Positions 49,102 to 58,371 of a stretch of DNA of 64,000 bases are shown here, one piece after another. Within the stretch, counting starts at the first letter, position 1; each line of letters opens with the position of its first letter. The DNA lies in contig JAUYQR010000004.1 of the NCBI GenBank assembly GCA_030697175.1, positions 42,817 to 106,816 on the forward strand, in the 5' to 3' direction. A program made the translations under genes and the position numbers. This DNA is from Paracoccaceae bacterium. Its GTDB lineage: Bacteria > Pseudomonadota > Alphaproteobacteria > Rhodobacterales > Rhodobacteraceae. The notes under the pieces were generated by a model that saw only the letters and a list, made by a program, of their open reading frames with translations, did not search any database and was not told the origin of the DNA.

Positions 49102-49158
49102 GCAAATCTTCTGTTTGCAAATATCCTCGGGGGGCTCCGGGGGGCGAAGCGCCCCCGG
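49102..49158 (-). terminator. Hairpin plus GGATATTT element between tauR and xsc
   Basis: A GC-rich hairpin (49137-49158, CCGGGGG...CCCCCGG arms) lies 4 nt past the tauR stop. In the tauR reading direction it is followed by GAGGATATTTGCAAACAGAA, the same layout as the bchH-bchL element. It probably terminates tauR transcription before the xsc promoter. Confidence 0.65.
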
Positions 49159-49162
49159 ACGG

Positions 49163-50611
49163 CTACCGCAGCGCGCGCGCGATCCTTGCAATCCCTTCCG
49201 GTATCTTCTGCGGCGCGATCGACGAATAGGCCAGCCGGTAGAAATTCCGCGCTCCCTCGCCGGCAAAGAACGCCCGCCCCGGCTCGATCAGCACGCCGTC
49301 CGCCCGCAACCGCAGCGCCAGTTCCTCGGTGTCCACGCCGCCGGGCGCCCGCATCCAGAACGACGATCCACCGAACCCGCCCTGTCCCGCAACCTCCAGC
49401 GCTTCCGCCGCGATCGCTTCGCCCATCACCTGCCGCCGCCGCCGGAACGCCCCCTTCATCCGGTTTACCAAGGCATCGTAATGCCCCTGCGCCAGAAAAT
49501 ACGCGACCGCGCGCTGGATATGCCCCGGTGGGTGGCGCAGCATCGTCGCCCGCAAACCCCGCGCTTCCGCGATGAAACTGGCCGGGCCTACCAGATACCC
49601 CAGCCGCAACCCCGGAAACATCGACTTCGAGAACGAACCGGCATGGATCACCCGCCCGTCCTCATCGAGCGATTTCAGCGCGGGTGCGACCGGCTTCAGA
49701 AAGCTCATCTCGAACTCGTAATCATCCTCGACGATGACGAACCCGTCACGCCTGGCCGCCGCCAGCAGCGCCACCCGCCGCTCCATCGGCATCGTCGCAT
49801 TGGTCGGGCACTGGTGCGAGGGCGTGGTAAAGACCACGTCCGCGCCCGGCAGCCCCTCCGGCGGCAGGCCCGCCTCGTCCACGTCCACCGGCACCACCTC
49901 GGCGCCGGTGGCGGCAAGGATGCCGCGCCAGCCGGGATAACCGGGGTTTTCCACCACCGCCCGTCGACCGGGGCCCAGCAGGATCGTCGCCGCAATCCAC
50001 AACGCGTTCTGCGCGCCAAGGGTCAACAAGACCTCATCCTCCCGCGCCGCGATGCCGCGCCGGGGCAGGATGGTGCGCACCAGTTCGGCCACCAGCAACG
50101 GATCGTCGCGCTCATAGTAGTCCGAGGTCAGCGCCGCGAAATCGCGCTTGCCCAAGGCACGCAGCGCACACTGCCGCCAGTTCTGGTGGTCGAACAGCGT
50201 GGGGTCAGCCTGCCCGTAGATGAAGGGATAGGGAAAGCTGTCCCAGTCCTGCGGCCGCGCCACCCGTGCCAGGGTCGAGAACCGCCGCCCGGTCAGCGCA
50301 CCGAAATCCACCGCATCGGCCCGCCGCCCCGCATCGGGAAACTCCGCCGCCTTCGGTGCGTTCTCCGATACGAAATACCCAGACCGCCCCCGTGCCGTCA
50401 GGTAGTCCGACGCGACCAGATCGGCATAGGCCAGCGACACCGTGATCCGGCTGATGCCCAGATGCCCGGCCAGCCCGCGTGACGACGGCAACCGCTGCCC
50501 GGCCCTGAACCGTCCCGCAAGGATCCCTTGCGTGACCATGCCGCGGATGCGCTGCTGCAAGGTGCCAGAGCCCTGCGGCCCCAGAACAAACGCTTCCGGC
50601 GGTATCTGCAT
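49163..50611 (-). CDS. tauR: MocR-type regulator of taurine metabolism (TauR)
   Basis: The 482-aa protein joins an N-terminal GntR winged helix (residues about 16-82, LPSSRGLAGHLGISRITVSLAY) to an aminotransferase-like PLP domain, with the PLP lysine Lys329 in HAGSFSKSMFPGLRLGY. This is the MocR/TauR family, in which TauR activates taurine genes when taurine is present. It lies between tpa and xsc on the same strand, as in related species. A terminator-like element follows it and a 417-nt spacer precedes it. Confidence 0.9.
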   Translation of the reverse strand: MQIPPEAFVLGPQGSGTLQQRIRGMVTQGILAGRFRAGQRLPSSRGLAGHLGISRITVSLAYADLVASDYLTARGRSGYFVSENAPKAAEFPDAGRRADAVDFGALTGRRFSTLARVARPQDWDSFPYPFIYGQADPTLFDHQNWRQCALRALGKRDFAALTSDYYERDDPLLVAELVRTILPRRGIAAREDEVLLTLGAQNALWIAATILLGPGRRAVVENPGYPGWRGILAATGAEVVPVDVDEAGLPPEGLPGADVVFTTPSHQCPTNATMPMERRVALLAAARRDGFVIVEDDYEFEMSFLKPVAPALKSLDEDGRVIHAGSFSKSMFPGLRLGYLVGPASFIAEARGLRATMLRHPPGHIQRAVAYFLAQGHYDALVNRMKGAFRRRRQVMGEAIAAEALEVAGQGGFGGSSFWMRAPGGVDTEELALRLRADGVLIEPGRAFFAGEGARNFYRLAYSSIAPQKIPEGIARIARALR

Positions 50612-50807
50612 AGCGTCCCCCGCGGCACGGCCCTGCTGGCCTTAGAACCGGCCTCCATCTGGACAGACACGGGCCGCATGGTCAAGGGCGGCGGTCTGGC
50701 CACCCGTCACCATTTGCGCGCCTTGGCAGGCGCATTCCTGTCGCCTCGCCTCTGCGCGCCCACGGGCGCGCAACCGGCTCAGGCATGCTCCGCAGGGAGT
50801 ATTTTTC

Positions 50808-50839
50808 AAAAAGCGCAAATCCGCATGATTTGCCTTTTT
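50808..50839. terminator. Bidirectional stem-loop in the tpa-tauR spacer
   Basis: GCAAATC-CGCAT-GATTTGC is flanked by AAAAAG on one side and CTTTTT on the other, so each strand has a stem with a T run. It lies about 190 nt past the tpa stop and probably separates tpa from tauR. The rest of the 50612-51028 gap holds the 17-bp palindrome, presumably the tauR promoter, and no recognisable gene. Confidence 0.65.
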
Positions 50840-51001
50840 CTACAAATACTCAATCTTCGTCCGAGGAGAAGCGCGCAAGCGCGACGACGAGACAAGGCGT
50901 TGCGCCCGGCAGGGCGCTCCGCAAGCCGACGGGCAGTCCGAAAGCCTTAAGCAGACCTTAACATACCAATCAACTCTTTGAATTCATTGACTCCATGGGG
51001 G

Positions 51002-51018
51002 TGTCCCACGGTGGGACA
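51002..51018. terminator. 17-bp palindrome 3' of tpa
   Basis: TGTCCCACGGTGGGACA lies 10 nt past the tpa stop codon (minus strand). It is the third copy of the palindrome found after tspO and ureG, differing only at the central bases. Confidence 0.6.
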
Positions 51019-51028
51019 GCCGCACGTT

Positions 51029-52408
51029 TCAGCCAAAAACCCGGCCCAATGCCCCGTCGATGGCCCCGGTGATCTCGTCGATATCATCGGCCGTCGCGAT
51101 CAAGGCCGGGCTCAGGCAAAGGGTATTGTTGAACCCCGGCACCGACCGGTTGGTCATGCCGATGATGACCCCCTGCGCCATGCAATCGGCCACCACCGCC
51201 GCGACCTTCCTTTCATCCGCCGCCTCCCGAGTGCCCCGGTCCGCCACCAGCTCAGCCCCGCAGAACAGCCCCTTGCCACGGACCTCGCCGATCACCCGAT
51301 GCCTGTCCATCAATGCCGAAAGATTGTGCATCAGCCGGTCGCCCATCGCGAGCGTATTGGCCAGAAGCCCCTCGTCCTCGATGATCCGCATGTTCTCCAG
51401 CGCCGCCGCCGGCCCTGCCGTGCAGCCGCCGAAGGTGGAAATGTCCCGGAAGTAGCTCATCGGATCAGAGGCATCGTCCTTGAACATTTCAAAGACCTTC
51501 TCGGTCGTCACGGTGCAGCTGATCGCCGCATAGCCCGACGCCACGCCCTTCGCCATCGTCACGAAATCAGGCTGCACCCCGTAATGCTGGTAGCCGAACC
51601 AGACGCCGGTGCGCCCCACCCCGCAGACCACCTCGTCGATGTGCAGCAGGATGTCGTATTTGCGGCAGATCTCCTGCACCCGTTCCCAATACCCGGTAGG
51701 CGGTACGATCACGCCGCCACCGGCCGTCACCGGCTCCAGCACCAGACAGCCGATGGTGTCGGGCCCTTCGCGCAGGATGACCTCTTCGATCGCATCCGCC
51801 GCGCGCTCGCCGTAGTTCTCGACGTCCCACTGCTTGCGGTATTCAAGGCAATGCGGAACCTGAACGAACCCGTCCGGGAACGGCCCATACTGTGCATTCC
51901 GCTGCGCCTGCCCGCCCGAGGCAAGCGCGGCGATGGTGGTGCCGTGATAGTCCCGCTCGCGGAACAGGATCTTCCACTTCTTGCCGCCGTGGTGCCGGTG
52001 CGAGATCTGGCGCACCATCTTGTAGACCTTCTCGTTCGCCTCGGACCCCGAATTCGAATAGTAGACGCGGGCGAGACCCGGCATCTTTTCGATCAGCCGC
52101 TGGGCGAACAGTGCGCCGGGGATCGACCCTGCGGCACCGGCGAAATAGTTCATCTTGATCAACTGGTCGCGCACCGCGTTGGCGATGCTTTCGCGGCCGT
52201 AGCCTACGTTGACCGTCCAGACCCCACCCGACACGGCATCAAGATGCTCCTTGCCCATGGCATCCCAGACCCGCATCCCCTTGCCTTCGACGATGACGCG
52301 CGGATCGACGGTCTCATACTGCTTGTGCTGGCTCAGGTGGTGCCAGACATGGACCCGGTCCGCCTCGACGACGGCGCCGATGTCGTTCACTCCGCTGAAG
52401 CCTTCCAT
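51029..52408 (-). CDS. tpa: Taurine:pyruvate aminotransferase
   Basis: Tpa transfers the amino group of taurine to pyruvate, giving sulfoacetaldehyde (the Xsc substrate) and alanine. The 459-aa class III PLP aminotransferase has the family segments VWHHLSQHKQYE, YYSNSGSEANE, HIDEVVCGVGRTG and MAKGVASGY with the PLP lysine. I chose ATG 52408 because AAAGGG lies 7 nt upstream; an ATG at 52423 five codons earlier lacks an SD. Its upstream region has a good candidate TauR site. Alanine dehydrogenase, often paired with Tpa, is not in the window. Confidence 0.93.
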   Translation of the reverse strand: MEGFSGVNDIGAVVEADRVHVWHHLSQHKQYETVDPRVIVEGKGMRVWDAMGKEHLDAVSGGVWTVNVGYGRESIANAVRDQLIKMNYFAGAAGSIPGALFAQRLIEKMPGLARVYYSNSGSEANEKVYKMVRQISHRHHGGKKWKILFRERDYHGTTIAALASGGQAQRNAQYGPFPDGFVQVPHCLEYRKQWDVENYGERAADAIEEVILREGPDTIGCLVLEPVTAGGGVIVPPTGYWERVQEICRKYDILLHIDEVVCGVGRTGVWFGYQHYGVQPDFVTMAKGVASGYAAISCTVTTEKVFEMFKDDASDPMSYFRDISTFGGCTAGPAAALENMRIIEDEGLLANTLAMGDRLMHNLSALMDRHRVIGEVRGKGLFCGAELVADRGTREAADERKVAAVVADCMAQGVIIGMTNRSVPGFNNTLCLSPALIATADDIDEITGAIDGALGRVFG

Positions 52409-52466
52409 GGCAGTCCCTTTCATTGCTGGTCTTGGTCCGCATCATCGGGCATGGCGAAGCCTGCAC

Positions 52467-52499
52467 TTAGGTCCACTATGCGGCACTTCATAGCGCCAG
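52467..52499 (-). promoter_or_regulatory. Candidate TauR direct repeats upstream of tpa
   Basis: On the tpa strand GTGGACCTAA (52476-52467) matches the TauR half-site CTGGACYTAA at 9 of 10 bases. CTGGCGCTAT (52499-52490) lies 23 bp upstream in the same direction. The pair lies 59-91 nt before the tpa ATG, a sensible activator position. Confidence 0.55.
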
Positions 52500-52500
52500 A

Positions 52501-53514
52501 TCAGATGCTGTATTCGGCGCGATACCAGGCCACGAACTCGGCCATCCCGTCTGACAGCGAAATCTTCGGGCTGAAGCCGGTCAAGCGGCGCAAGAGGCCG
52601 GTATCTGCCCAGGTTGCAGGCGCATCGCCTTTCTGCATCGCCAGAAATCGGCAATCCGCCTTGCGACCCACCGCCGCTTCGATAGCGGCGATGACATCCA
52701 TCAGATACAGCTTTTCCGAAGCGCCGATGTTCACCACGCGAAACGGCGCGACGGGGCTGAGGCTGTCACCCGGTTCGACGTCGCTGTCGGGCAGCGGGCG
52801 CACAGGTGGCACGTCGACCAGCAGCCGAACTGCCTCGACAAGGTCAGCCACCGCCGTGAAATCGCGCCACATGTCGCCGTTGTTGTAAACGTCGATCGGC
52901 TCACCCTGCAGGATCGCCTTGACGAATTTGAAATAGGCAAGATCGGGCCTTCCCCAGGTGCCATAGACGGTAAAGAACCGGAACATCGTCGTGGGGATGT
53001 TCCACAGATGCGCGTAGGAATGGGCCAGTGCCTCGCCCGCCTTCTTGGTTGCGGCATAGGTGGTCAGCGGATGATCCGCCTTGTCGGTTTCGCGAAACGG
53101 CAAGGACGGGTTGGCGCCGTAAACCGATGATGTCGAGGCGATCATCAGATGCGCGGGGGCGAGCCTGCGGGCCGCTTCCAGCACGTTGAAGGTGCCGACG
53201 ATGTTTGAATCGACGTAGGACCGAGGATCTTCCAGGCTGTAGCGGACCCCAGCCTGTGCCGCGAGGTGGATGATGATGTCAGGTGCGAACCCGTCAATCT
53301 GCCGGTCCAGCGTCGCGACATCCTGAAGCATCGCTTCGGTTGCAGCGAAATTGGGGTTCTGCAGCAGCATGGCATGGCGCTTCCGCTTCAGCTCCACGTC
53401 ATAGTAGCTGGTCATCCCGTCATAGCCGCGCACCACAAAGCCGTGCTGCAGCAGATGCTTCGCCAGATGGTAGCCGATGAAACCCGCCGTGCCGGTGATG
53501 AAAACCTTGCGCAT
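52501..53514 (-). CDS. NAD-dependent nucleotide-sugar epimerase (UDP-glucuronate epimerase-like)
   Basis: The 337-aa short-chain dehydrogenase has the Rossmann motif FITGTAGFIGYHLAKHLL at the N-terminus and the catalytic Ser/Thr with Tyr153-xxx-Lys157 (STSSVYGANPSLPF, YAATKKAGE). Its sequence features (YDGMTSYYDVELKRKR, PDIIIHLAAQAGVRYSLEDP, FFTVYGTWGRPDLAYFKF) fit the UDP-glucuronate 4-epimerase group used in capsule or LPS sugar synthesis. The start at 53514 (MRKVFITGT) is preferred. It diverges from an ABC transporter operon across 118 nt. Confidence 0.88.
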   Translation of the reverse strand: MRKVFITGTAGFIGYHLAKHLLQHGFVVRGYDGMTSYYDVELKRKRHAMLLQNPNFAATEAMLQDVATLDRQIDGFAPDIIIHLAAQAGVRYSLEDPRSYVDSNIVGTFNVLEAARRLAPAHLMIASTSSVYGANPSLPFRETDKADHPLTTYAATKKAGEALAHSYAHLWNIPTTMFRFFTVYGTWGRPDLAYFKFVKAILQGEPIDVYNNGDMWRDFTAVADLVEAVRLLVDVPPVRPLPDSDVEPGDSLSPVAPFRVVNIGASEKLYLMDVIAAIEAAVGRKADCRFLAMQKGDAPATWADTGLLRRLTGFSPKISLSDGMAEFVAWYRAEYSI

Positions 53515-53632
53515 GCACATACCTTCACTGCGAACCCCGGGGCTGACCATCGAATGCGGCTCGAACGGTGTCAAGCGAAGGCTCGGCGCGCTAAAGGCTT
53601 GCCAAACCGTGGGAAAGCTCCACCTTTCGGTG

Positions 53633-54292
53633 ATGCTCCTGTCCCTGACCAATGTCAAAAAGACCTATGCAACCTCTGAAGGCCCGCTTGTCGTCCTGGA
53701 CGGCGTGACCCTTGATCTTGGTTCCGGGCAAAGCATGGCGCTGACGGGCGAATCCGGCAGCGGGAAAAGCACGCTTCTGCACCTCGTGGCCGGGCTGGAC
53801 CGCCCCGATGCGGGCGAGATCGTGCTGGCCGGCAAGTCGCTGGCGACCCTGCCCGACCGAGAGCTTGCCGCCTTGCGGCGCGGCACTGTGGGGCTGGTGT
53901 TCCAGCAGTTCAACCTGATCCCCTCGCTTGATGTGCGGGCGAACCTGTCGTTTCAGGCGCGGCTGGCAGCCCGGCATGACCCCGATTGGTGCGCACATCT
54001 GGCAGATGCCCTAGGCCTGACGGCGCTGCTTGACCGCTATCCGGAACAGGTGTCGGGCGGCCAGCAGCAGCGCGTCGCCATCGGGCGCACCCTCGCCGCG
54101 CGCCCGCGTCTGGTTCTGGCGGACGAGCCGACCGGAAACCTTGACGAGGCGACTGCCGATTCTGTGCTGGGCCTGATGCTGCAACTGGTCAGCGCATCGG
54201 GCGCCGCGCTGATGATGGTCACACATTCGCCGCGTCTGGCGGGCAGGCTTGACCGGCGCCTGCATCTGACCGGCGGAAAGGTCGCCCCGTGA
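53633..54292 (+). CDS. ABC transporter ATPase, LolD/MacB type
   Basis: The 219-aa ATPase has Walker A GESGSGKST, the signature VSGGQQQRVAIGRTLA, Walker B LVLADEPTGNLDEAT and a His switch in MVTHSPRLAG. It belongs to the LolD/FtsE/MacB group that powers mechanotransmission or extrusion rather than import. The ATG at 53633 is preferred over longer in-frame starts that overlap the divergent epimerase. Its stop overlaps the permease GTG start (GTGA). Confidence 0.9.
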   Translation: MLLSLTNVKKTYATSEGPLVVLDGVTLDLGSGQSMALTGESGSGKSTLLHLVAGLDRPDAGEIVLAGKSLATLPDRELAALRRGTVGLVFQQFNLIPSLDVRANLSFQARLAARHDPDWCAHLADALGLTALLDRYPEQVSGGQQQRVAIGRTLAARPRLVLADEPTGNLDEATADSVLGLMLQLVSASGAALMMVTHSPRLAGRLDRRLHLTGGKVAP

Positions 54293-56694
54293 ACCGGGCC
54301 GTGATCCGCTCCGGGATGGGGGCGCTCTTGTCGCACTGGGTCCGCCACCCGATGCAGCTTTTGACCCTGCTAGTCGGGCTGGCGCTGGCGACGGCGCTGT
54401 GGTCGGGTGTGCAGGCGATCAACGCCGAGGCGCGGGCTGCCTATGCGCGGGCGGCGGCGGCGGTAGGCGAGGACACGCTGGCGCGGATCGTTGCGGTGGC
54501 TGGGGGCCCCATTGGCGACAGCGACTATGTGGCATTGCGGCGCGCGGGATGGCTGGTCTCGCCTTTGGTCGAGGGGCGGCATCGCGCGTCGGGTTTGCGG
54601 GTCATCGGGATCGACCCCTTGACGCTTCCGCCGCAAGCTGCGGTGTCCGGTGCTGTTCCTGTTGTCGGGGGTGACATTGCCGGGTTCCTTGGCGGAACCA
54701 GGGGGCTCGCCGACGCCGAAACCATCGCAGCGCTCGGCGGCGACGGGTTGCCCGGCGTTCGGCTGGCCCCCGCCGATGGCCTGCCGCCGATGACCGTCAT
54801 TCTGGATGTCGGCGCGGCACAGCGGTTGCTGGCGGCGCCAGGCCAGCTTGACGCGCTGATCCTTGCACCCGGCCCGCACCCGAACGCCTTGCCGCAGCAC
54901 CTCGCCTTGCGCGCAGCGGCGCGGGACGGCAGCCTTGCCCGCCTGACCGAGAGTTTCCATCTGAACCTGACGGCTTTCGGCTTTCTGGCCTTTGCCGTCG
55001 GGCTGTTCATCGTCCATTCTGCCATCGGGCTGGCCTTTGAACAGCGCCGTCCGGTGTTTCGCACGTTGCGCGCGCTTGGCCTCAGCGCAGGCACGCTGAC
55101 CGGGCTGCTGGTCGCGGAACTGCTGGTCCTTGCGATCATCGCGGGGCTTCTTGGTGTGGCGCTGGGGTATCTGGTCGCGGCGGCGCTGCTGCCCGATGTC
55201 GGCGCAACACTGAGCGGGCTGTACGGCGCCACGGTTCCCGGAACGCTTTCGATCCGGGCCGAATGGTGGGCCACGGGGCTGGTCATTGCGGTTTTGGGCA
55301 CGCTGGCGGCAGCCGGGCAAAGCCTGTGGCGGCTGTGGCACCTGCCGGTGCTTGCGCCAGCGCAGGCGCGCGCCTGGGCGCTGGCATCGACCAGAACGCG
55401 ACGACTGCAGTTCGGGGCGGCGGTGGCGCTGCTTGCGGCTTCGGCGGGGTTGGTGGCGTTCGGGCACGGCCTCTGGGCAGCCTTCGGTGGCCTTGGCGCG
55501 TTGCTGCTGGGGGCCGCACTGGCGTTGCCGTCGATCATGGATGCGGTGGTCAGGGTGGCGCAGCGCGCGCGGTCCGGCGTGTTGTGGGAGTGGTTTTGGG
55601 CCGACACCCGCCAGCAGTTGCCGGGTCTGTCGCTTGCGCTGATGGCGCTGCTTCTGGCGATGGCTGCGAACATCGGTGTGGGCACAATGGTCACCAGTTT
55701 TCGCACCACCTTTGTCGGCTGGCTTGACCAGCGCCTTGCGTCGGAACTGTATCTCACTGCGGCGTCGGCGGACGAGGCCGCGCGGCTGACCTTGTGGTTG
55801 CGCCCGCGCACCGATGCCATCCTGCCGATCGTGTCGGCCGAGGCTGATCTGATCGGGCAGCCGGGCAGCATCTACGGCGTCGCCGACCATGCCACCTACC
55901 GCGACCACTGGCCGTTGTTGCAGTCGGTTGACGGGGTCTGGGACCGCGTGGCCGACGGAACGGGCGTGCTGGTCAACGAACAGATGGCGCGCCGCGGCGG
56001 GCTTGGCCTTGGGGTCGAAGTGGCACTGCCGCACGGCGCGCTGCCGATCGTGGGGGTCTACTCCGATTACGGCAACCCCTCGCCGCAGGCACTGATCGGC
56101 CTTGTCGCCTTCCAGCGCCGCTTCCCCGACACCGAGGTGTTGCGCTTTGGCCTGCGCATCGCCCCCGACCGCGCCGCCGGCCTTGCCGCCGACCTGCGCC
56201 AGACCTTCGATCTGCCGGAAACGGCGCTTGTCGATCAGGCCGGGATCAAGGCCTTTTCGCTTCGGGTGTTTGACCGCACCTTTACGGTGACCGCCGCGCT
56301 GAACGTGCTGACGCTTGGCGTCGCCGGACTTGCGATGTTCGCCAGCCTCCTGACGCTAGCGACCTTTCGCCAGCCACAACTGGCGCCGGTCTGGGCGATG
56401 GGCCTGACGCTTCGCCACATTGCGCTCCTGGACTTCTGCCGAACGCTTGTGCTTGCCACCGTGGCCTGCCTTGCCGCGCTGCCCTTGGGGCTTGCGCTGG
56501 CCTGGGTGCTGCTGGCGGTCGTCAACGTCGAAGCGTTTGGCTGGCGCCTTCCGATGCAGGTCTTTCCGCTCGACTGGCTTGGGCTCTTCGGGGCTGCGCT
56601 GCTGGCGATCGGTCTTGCGGCGCTGATCCCCACGCTCAAACTCGCCCGCCGCGCACCGGTTGATCTTTTGCGGGTGTTTGCACATGAACGCTAA
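54289..56694 (+). CDS. FtsX/MacB-type ABC permease with duplicated core
   Basis: The 801-aa protein begins with a GTG overlapping the ATPase stop. It has an N-terminal membrane helix, a periplasmic domain (residues about 45-220), and two sets of FtsX-like membrane segments (about 225-450 and 640-795), the usual layout of large permeases of lipoprotein or cell-envelope ABC systems. With the ATPase and the AttH-family protein downstream it forms a compact three-gene unit. The substrate is unknown. The stop overlaps the next gene by 11 nt. Confidence 0.85.
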   Translation: MNRAVIRSGMGALLSHWVRHPMQLLTLLVGLALATALWSGVQAINAEARAAYARAAAAVGEDTLARIVAVAGGPIGDSDYVALRRAGWLVSPLVEGRHRASGLRVIGIDPLTLPPQAAVSGAVPVVGGDIAGFLGGTRGLADAETIAALGGDGLPGVRLAPADGLPPMTVILDVGAAQRLLAAPGQLDALILAPGPHPNALPQHLALRAAARDGSLARLTESFHLNLTAFGFLAFAVGLFIVHSAIGLAFEQRRPVFRTLRALGLSAGTLTGLLVAELLVLAIIAGLLGVALGYLVAAALLPDVGATLSGLYGATVPGTLSIRAEWWATGLVIAVLGTLAAAGQSLWRLWHLPVLAPAQARAWALASTRTRRLQFGAAVALLAASAGLVAFGHGLWAAFGGLGALLLGAALALPSIMDAVVRVAQRARSGVLWEWFWADTRQQLPGLSLALMALLLAMAANIGVGTMVTSFRTTFVGWLDQRLASELYLTAASADEAARLTLWLRPRTDAILPIVSAEADLIGQPGSIYGVADHATYRDHWPLLQSVDGVWDRVADGTGVLVNEQMARRGGLGLGVEVALPHGALPIVGVYSDYGNPSPQALIGLVAFQRRFPDTEVLRFGLRIAPDRAAGLAADLRQTFDLPETALVDQAGIKAFSLRVFDRTFTVTAALNVLTLGVAGLAMFASLLTLATFRQPQLAPVWAMGLTLRHIALLDFCRTLVLATVACLAALPLGLALAWVLLAVVNVEAFGWRLPMQVFPLDWLGLFGAALLAIGLAALIPTLKLARRAPVDLLRVFAHER

Positions 56695-57748
56695 AGCGTT
56701 GATCCTGAGCCTTCTTCTTGCATCCCCGGTTGCCGCGCAAGGCTTTGCCGATTTGGGCAGCGCCGCGCCCGGATTTGCCTTGCCCGACCCGGACCGGACG
56801 CTCACGTTTCCCGCAGACCACGGCCCGCATTGGGATTTCCGCATCGAATGGTGGTATCTGACGGCAGTTCTTTCCGGGCCTGACGGCACGGATTATGGTG
56901 TGCAGTGGACGTTGTTTCGCAGCGCGCTGGCCCCGGTCGAAGGCGAGGGTTGGGCAAGCCCGCAGCTTTGGATGGGCCATGCCGCCGTCACCACGCCCGA
57001 CCACCATTTCGTCGCCGAACGCCTTGCGCGCGGCGGCATCGGGCAGGCCGGGGTAGCGCCTGGACCGCAACCGGAGCCGTTCACGGCCTGGATCGACGAC
57101 TGGGCGCTGACAAGCCGCGCCGCACCCGGCACCGATGTGCTTTCGGACTTTTCCCTTACCGCCACCGGCCCGGATTTCGGCTATGCGCTGCAACTGCGCA
57201 CTGACGCGCCGTTGGTGCTGCAGGGTGACAAGGGCTACTCGGTCAAATCGCAGGCAGGTCAGGCCAGCCACTACTATTCGCAGCCGTTCCTATCCGTCAC
57301 CGGCAAGCTGCGATTGCCGGAGGGAGAGGTTGCCGTCACCGGGCAAGCCTGGATCGACCGGGAATGGTCGTCGCAACCCTTGGCGGAAAACCAGACCGGG
57401 TGGGACTGGTTTTCGCTGATGTTCGATGATGGCACCCGGTTGATGGGCTTTGTGCTGCGCGATGATGCTGCGGGCTTCACCTCTGGCACCTGGATCGCCG
57501 CTGACGGCACGCCTGCGCCCCTCGCCCCCGGCGCGCTGACGGCAGAGCCGCTGATGACGGCACGGGTGGCGGGGCGCGAGATCCCGGTTGAATGGCGGTT
57601 GACCCTGCCGGACCGTGGCCTCGACGTGACGCTCGCCGCACTGAACCCGCAGGCATGGATGGCAACCTCGGTGCCTTATTGGGAAGGTCCGATCCGGTTC
57701 AGCGGCAGCCACAGTGGGCGCGGCTATCTGGAAATGACGGGTTACTGA
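56684..57748 (+). CDS. AttH/CrtC-family lipocalin-like secreted protein
   Basis: The 354-aa protein has a signal peptide (MNAKALILSLLLASPVAAQG) and then the lipocalin-like fold of the AttH/CrtC family (HWDFRIEWWYLTAVL, IDREWSSQPLAENQTGWDWFSLMFDDG). The family includes carotenoid 1,2-hydratase CrtC, but the signal peptide and the ABC partners point to the AttH group encoded with an ATPase and permease, as in the attEFGH locus of Agrobacterium. It likely works with the transporter in the periplasm. Function beyond that is not known. Confidence 0.82.
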   Translation: MNAKALILSLLLASPVAAQGFADLGSAAPGFALPDPDRTLTFPADHGPHWDFRIEWWYLTAVLSGPDGTDYGVQWTLFRSALAPVEGEGWASPQLWMGHAAVTTPDHHFVAERLARGGIGQAGVAPGPQPEPFTAWIDDWALTSRAAPGTDVLSDFSLTATGPDFGYALQLRTDAPLVLQGDKGYSVKSQAGQASHYYSQPFLSVTGKLRLPEGEVAVTGQAWIDREWSSQPLAENQTGWDWFSLMFDDGTRLMGFVLRDDAAGFTSGTWIAADGTPAPLAPGALTAEPLMTARVAGREIPVEWRLTLPDRGLDVTLAALNPQAWMATSVPYWEGPIRFSGSHSGRGYLEMTGY

Positions 57749-57751
57749 CGC

Positions 57752-58141
57752 CTAGATGCCCGCGGCCGTCACCTCGACCTCGACCAGAAACTCGGGCCGG
57801 GTGAACCCAGACACGATCACCAGCGTCGATGCGGGCAGCTTTGCCAAACCGCCAAGCCAGGCATCACGCGCCGCCATGTAGCCCGCCATATGCTCGCGCC
57901 CCGTGACGAAGGCATTGATCCGGATCACGTTGTCCGGCCCCATCCCGGCTTCGGCCAGAATGGCAGCGCAGTTGGCAAAACACAGATGCGCCTGTGCCTC
58001 GGCCCCTTGCGGAACCGACCCGTCCGCGCCCAGCGCCAACTGTCCTGAGGTGACCACCAGCCGGTGGCCAGCCGCAACCTCCACGCCATGTGAATAGGCG
58101 GCAAAGGGTGGCGCGATGGTTGGTGGGGCAAGCGGTGTCAT
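57752..58141 (-). CDS. RidA/YjgF family protein
   Basis: The 129-aa protein has RidA-family features: SGQLALGADGSV early, NCAAILAEAGMGPDNVIRINAFVTG in the middle and an acidic/Val-rich end (RPEFLVEVEVTAAGI). RidA members hydrolyse reactive enamine/imine intermediates, while others act in pyrimidine or amino-compound catabolism. I chose ATG 58141; the longer frame reaches into the promoter region. It diverges from the transporter operon across a 230-nt gap in which I see no gene, so it may be coregulated with it. Confidence 0.87.
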   Translation of the reverse strand: MTPLAPPTIAPPFAAYSHGVEVAAGHRLVVTSGQLALGADGSVPQGAEAQAHLCFANCAAILAEAGMGPDNVIRINAFVTGREHMAGYMAARDAWLGGLAKLPASTLVIVSGFTRPEFLVEVEVTAAGI

Positions 58142-58371
58142 GGGGTGGGCCTCCGTGTTCCGGCCAGAGTGCCGCGCAATCGGGAGCGGCGGTAGACACT
58201 CCTTGCCGAAACCGGATAATTGCGTAAGTTTTGGGCAAAGGCGTGGTGCCGCTGCCCGTTGTTGCAGCCTTTCTGCGGCTTCTGCGCGCCTGCTGTCGCC
58301 AAACGGCTCGCTTTGGCCAAGGCGCGCTCTAGGATTTGCCAGGTCAAACACGTCCAACAGGAGGAATCCGA

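Noticed and set aside
56684..57748. Carotenoid 1,2-hydratase CrtC
   Set aside because: The fold is shared, but a signal peptide, the ABC ATPase/permease partners and the distance from the crt genes favour the AttH group. True crtC is expected beyond position 1.
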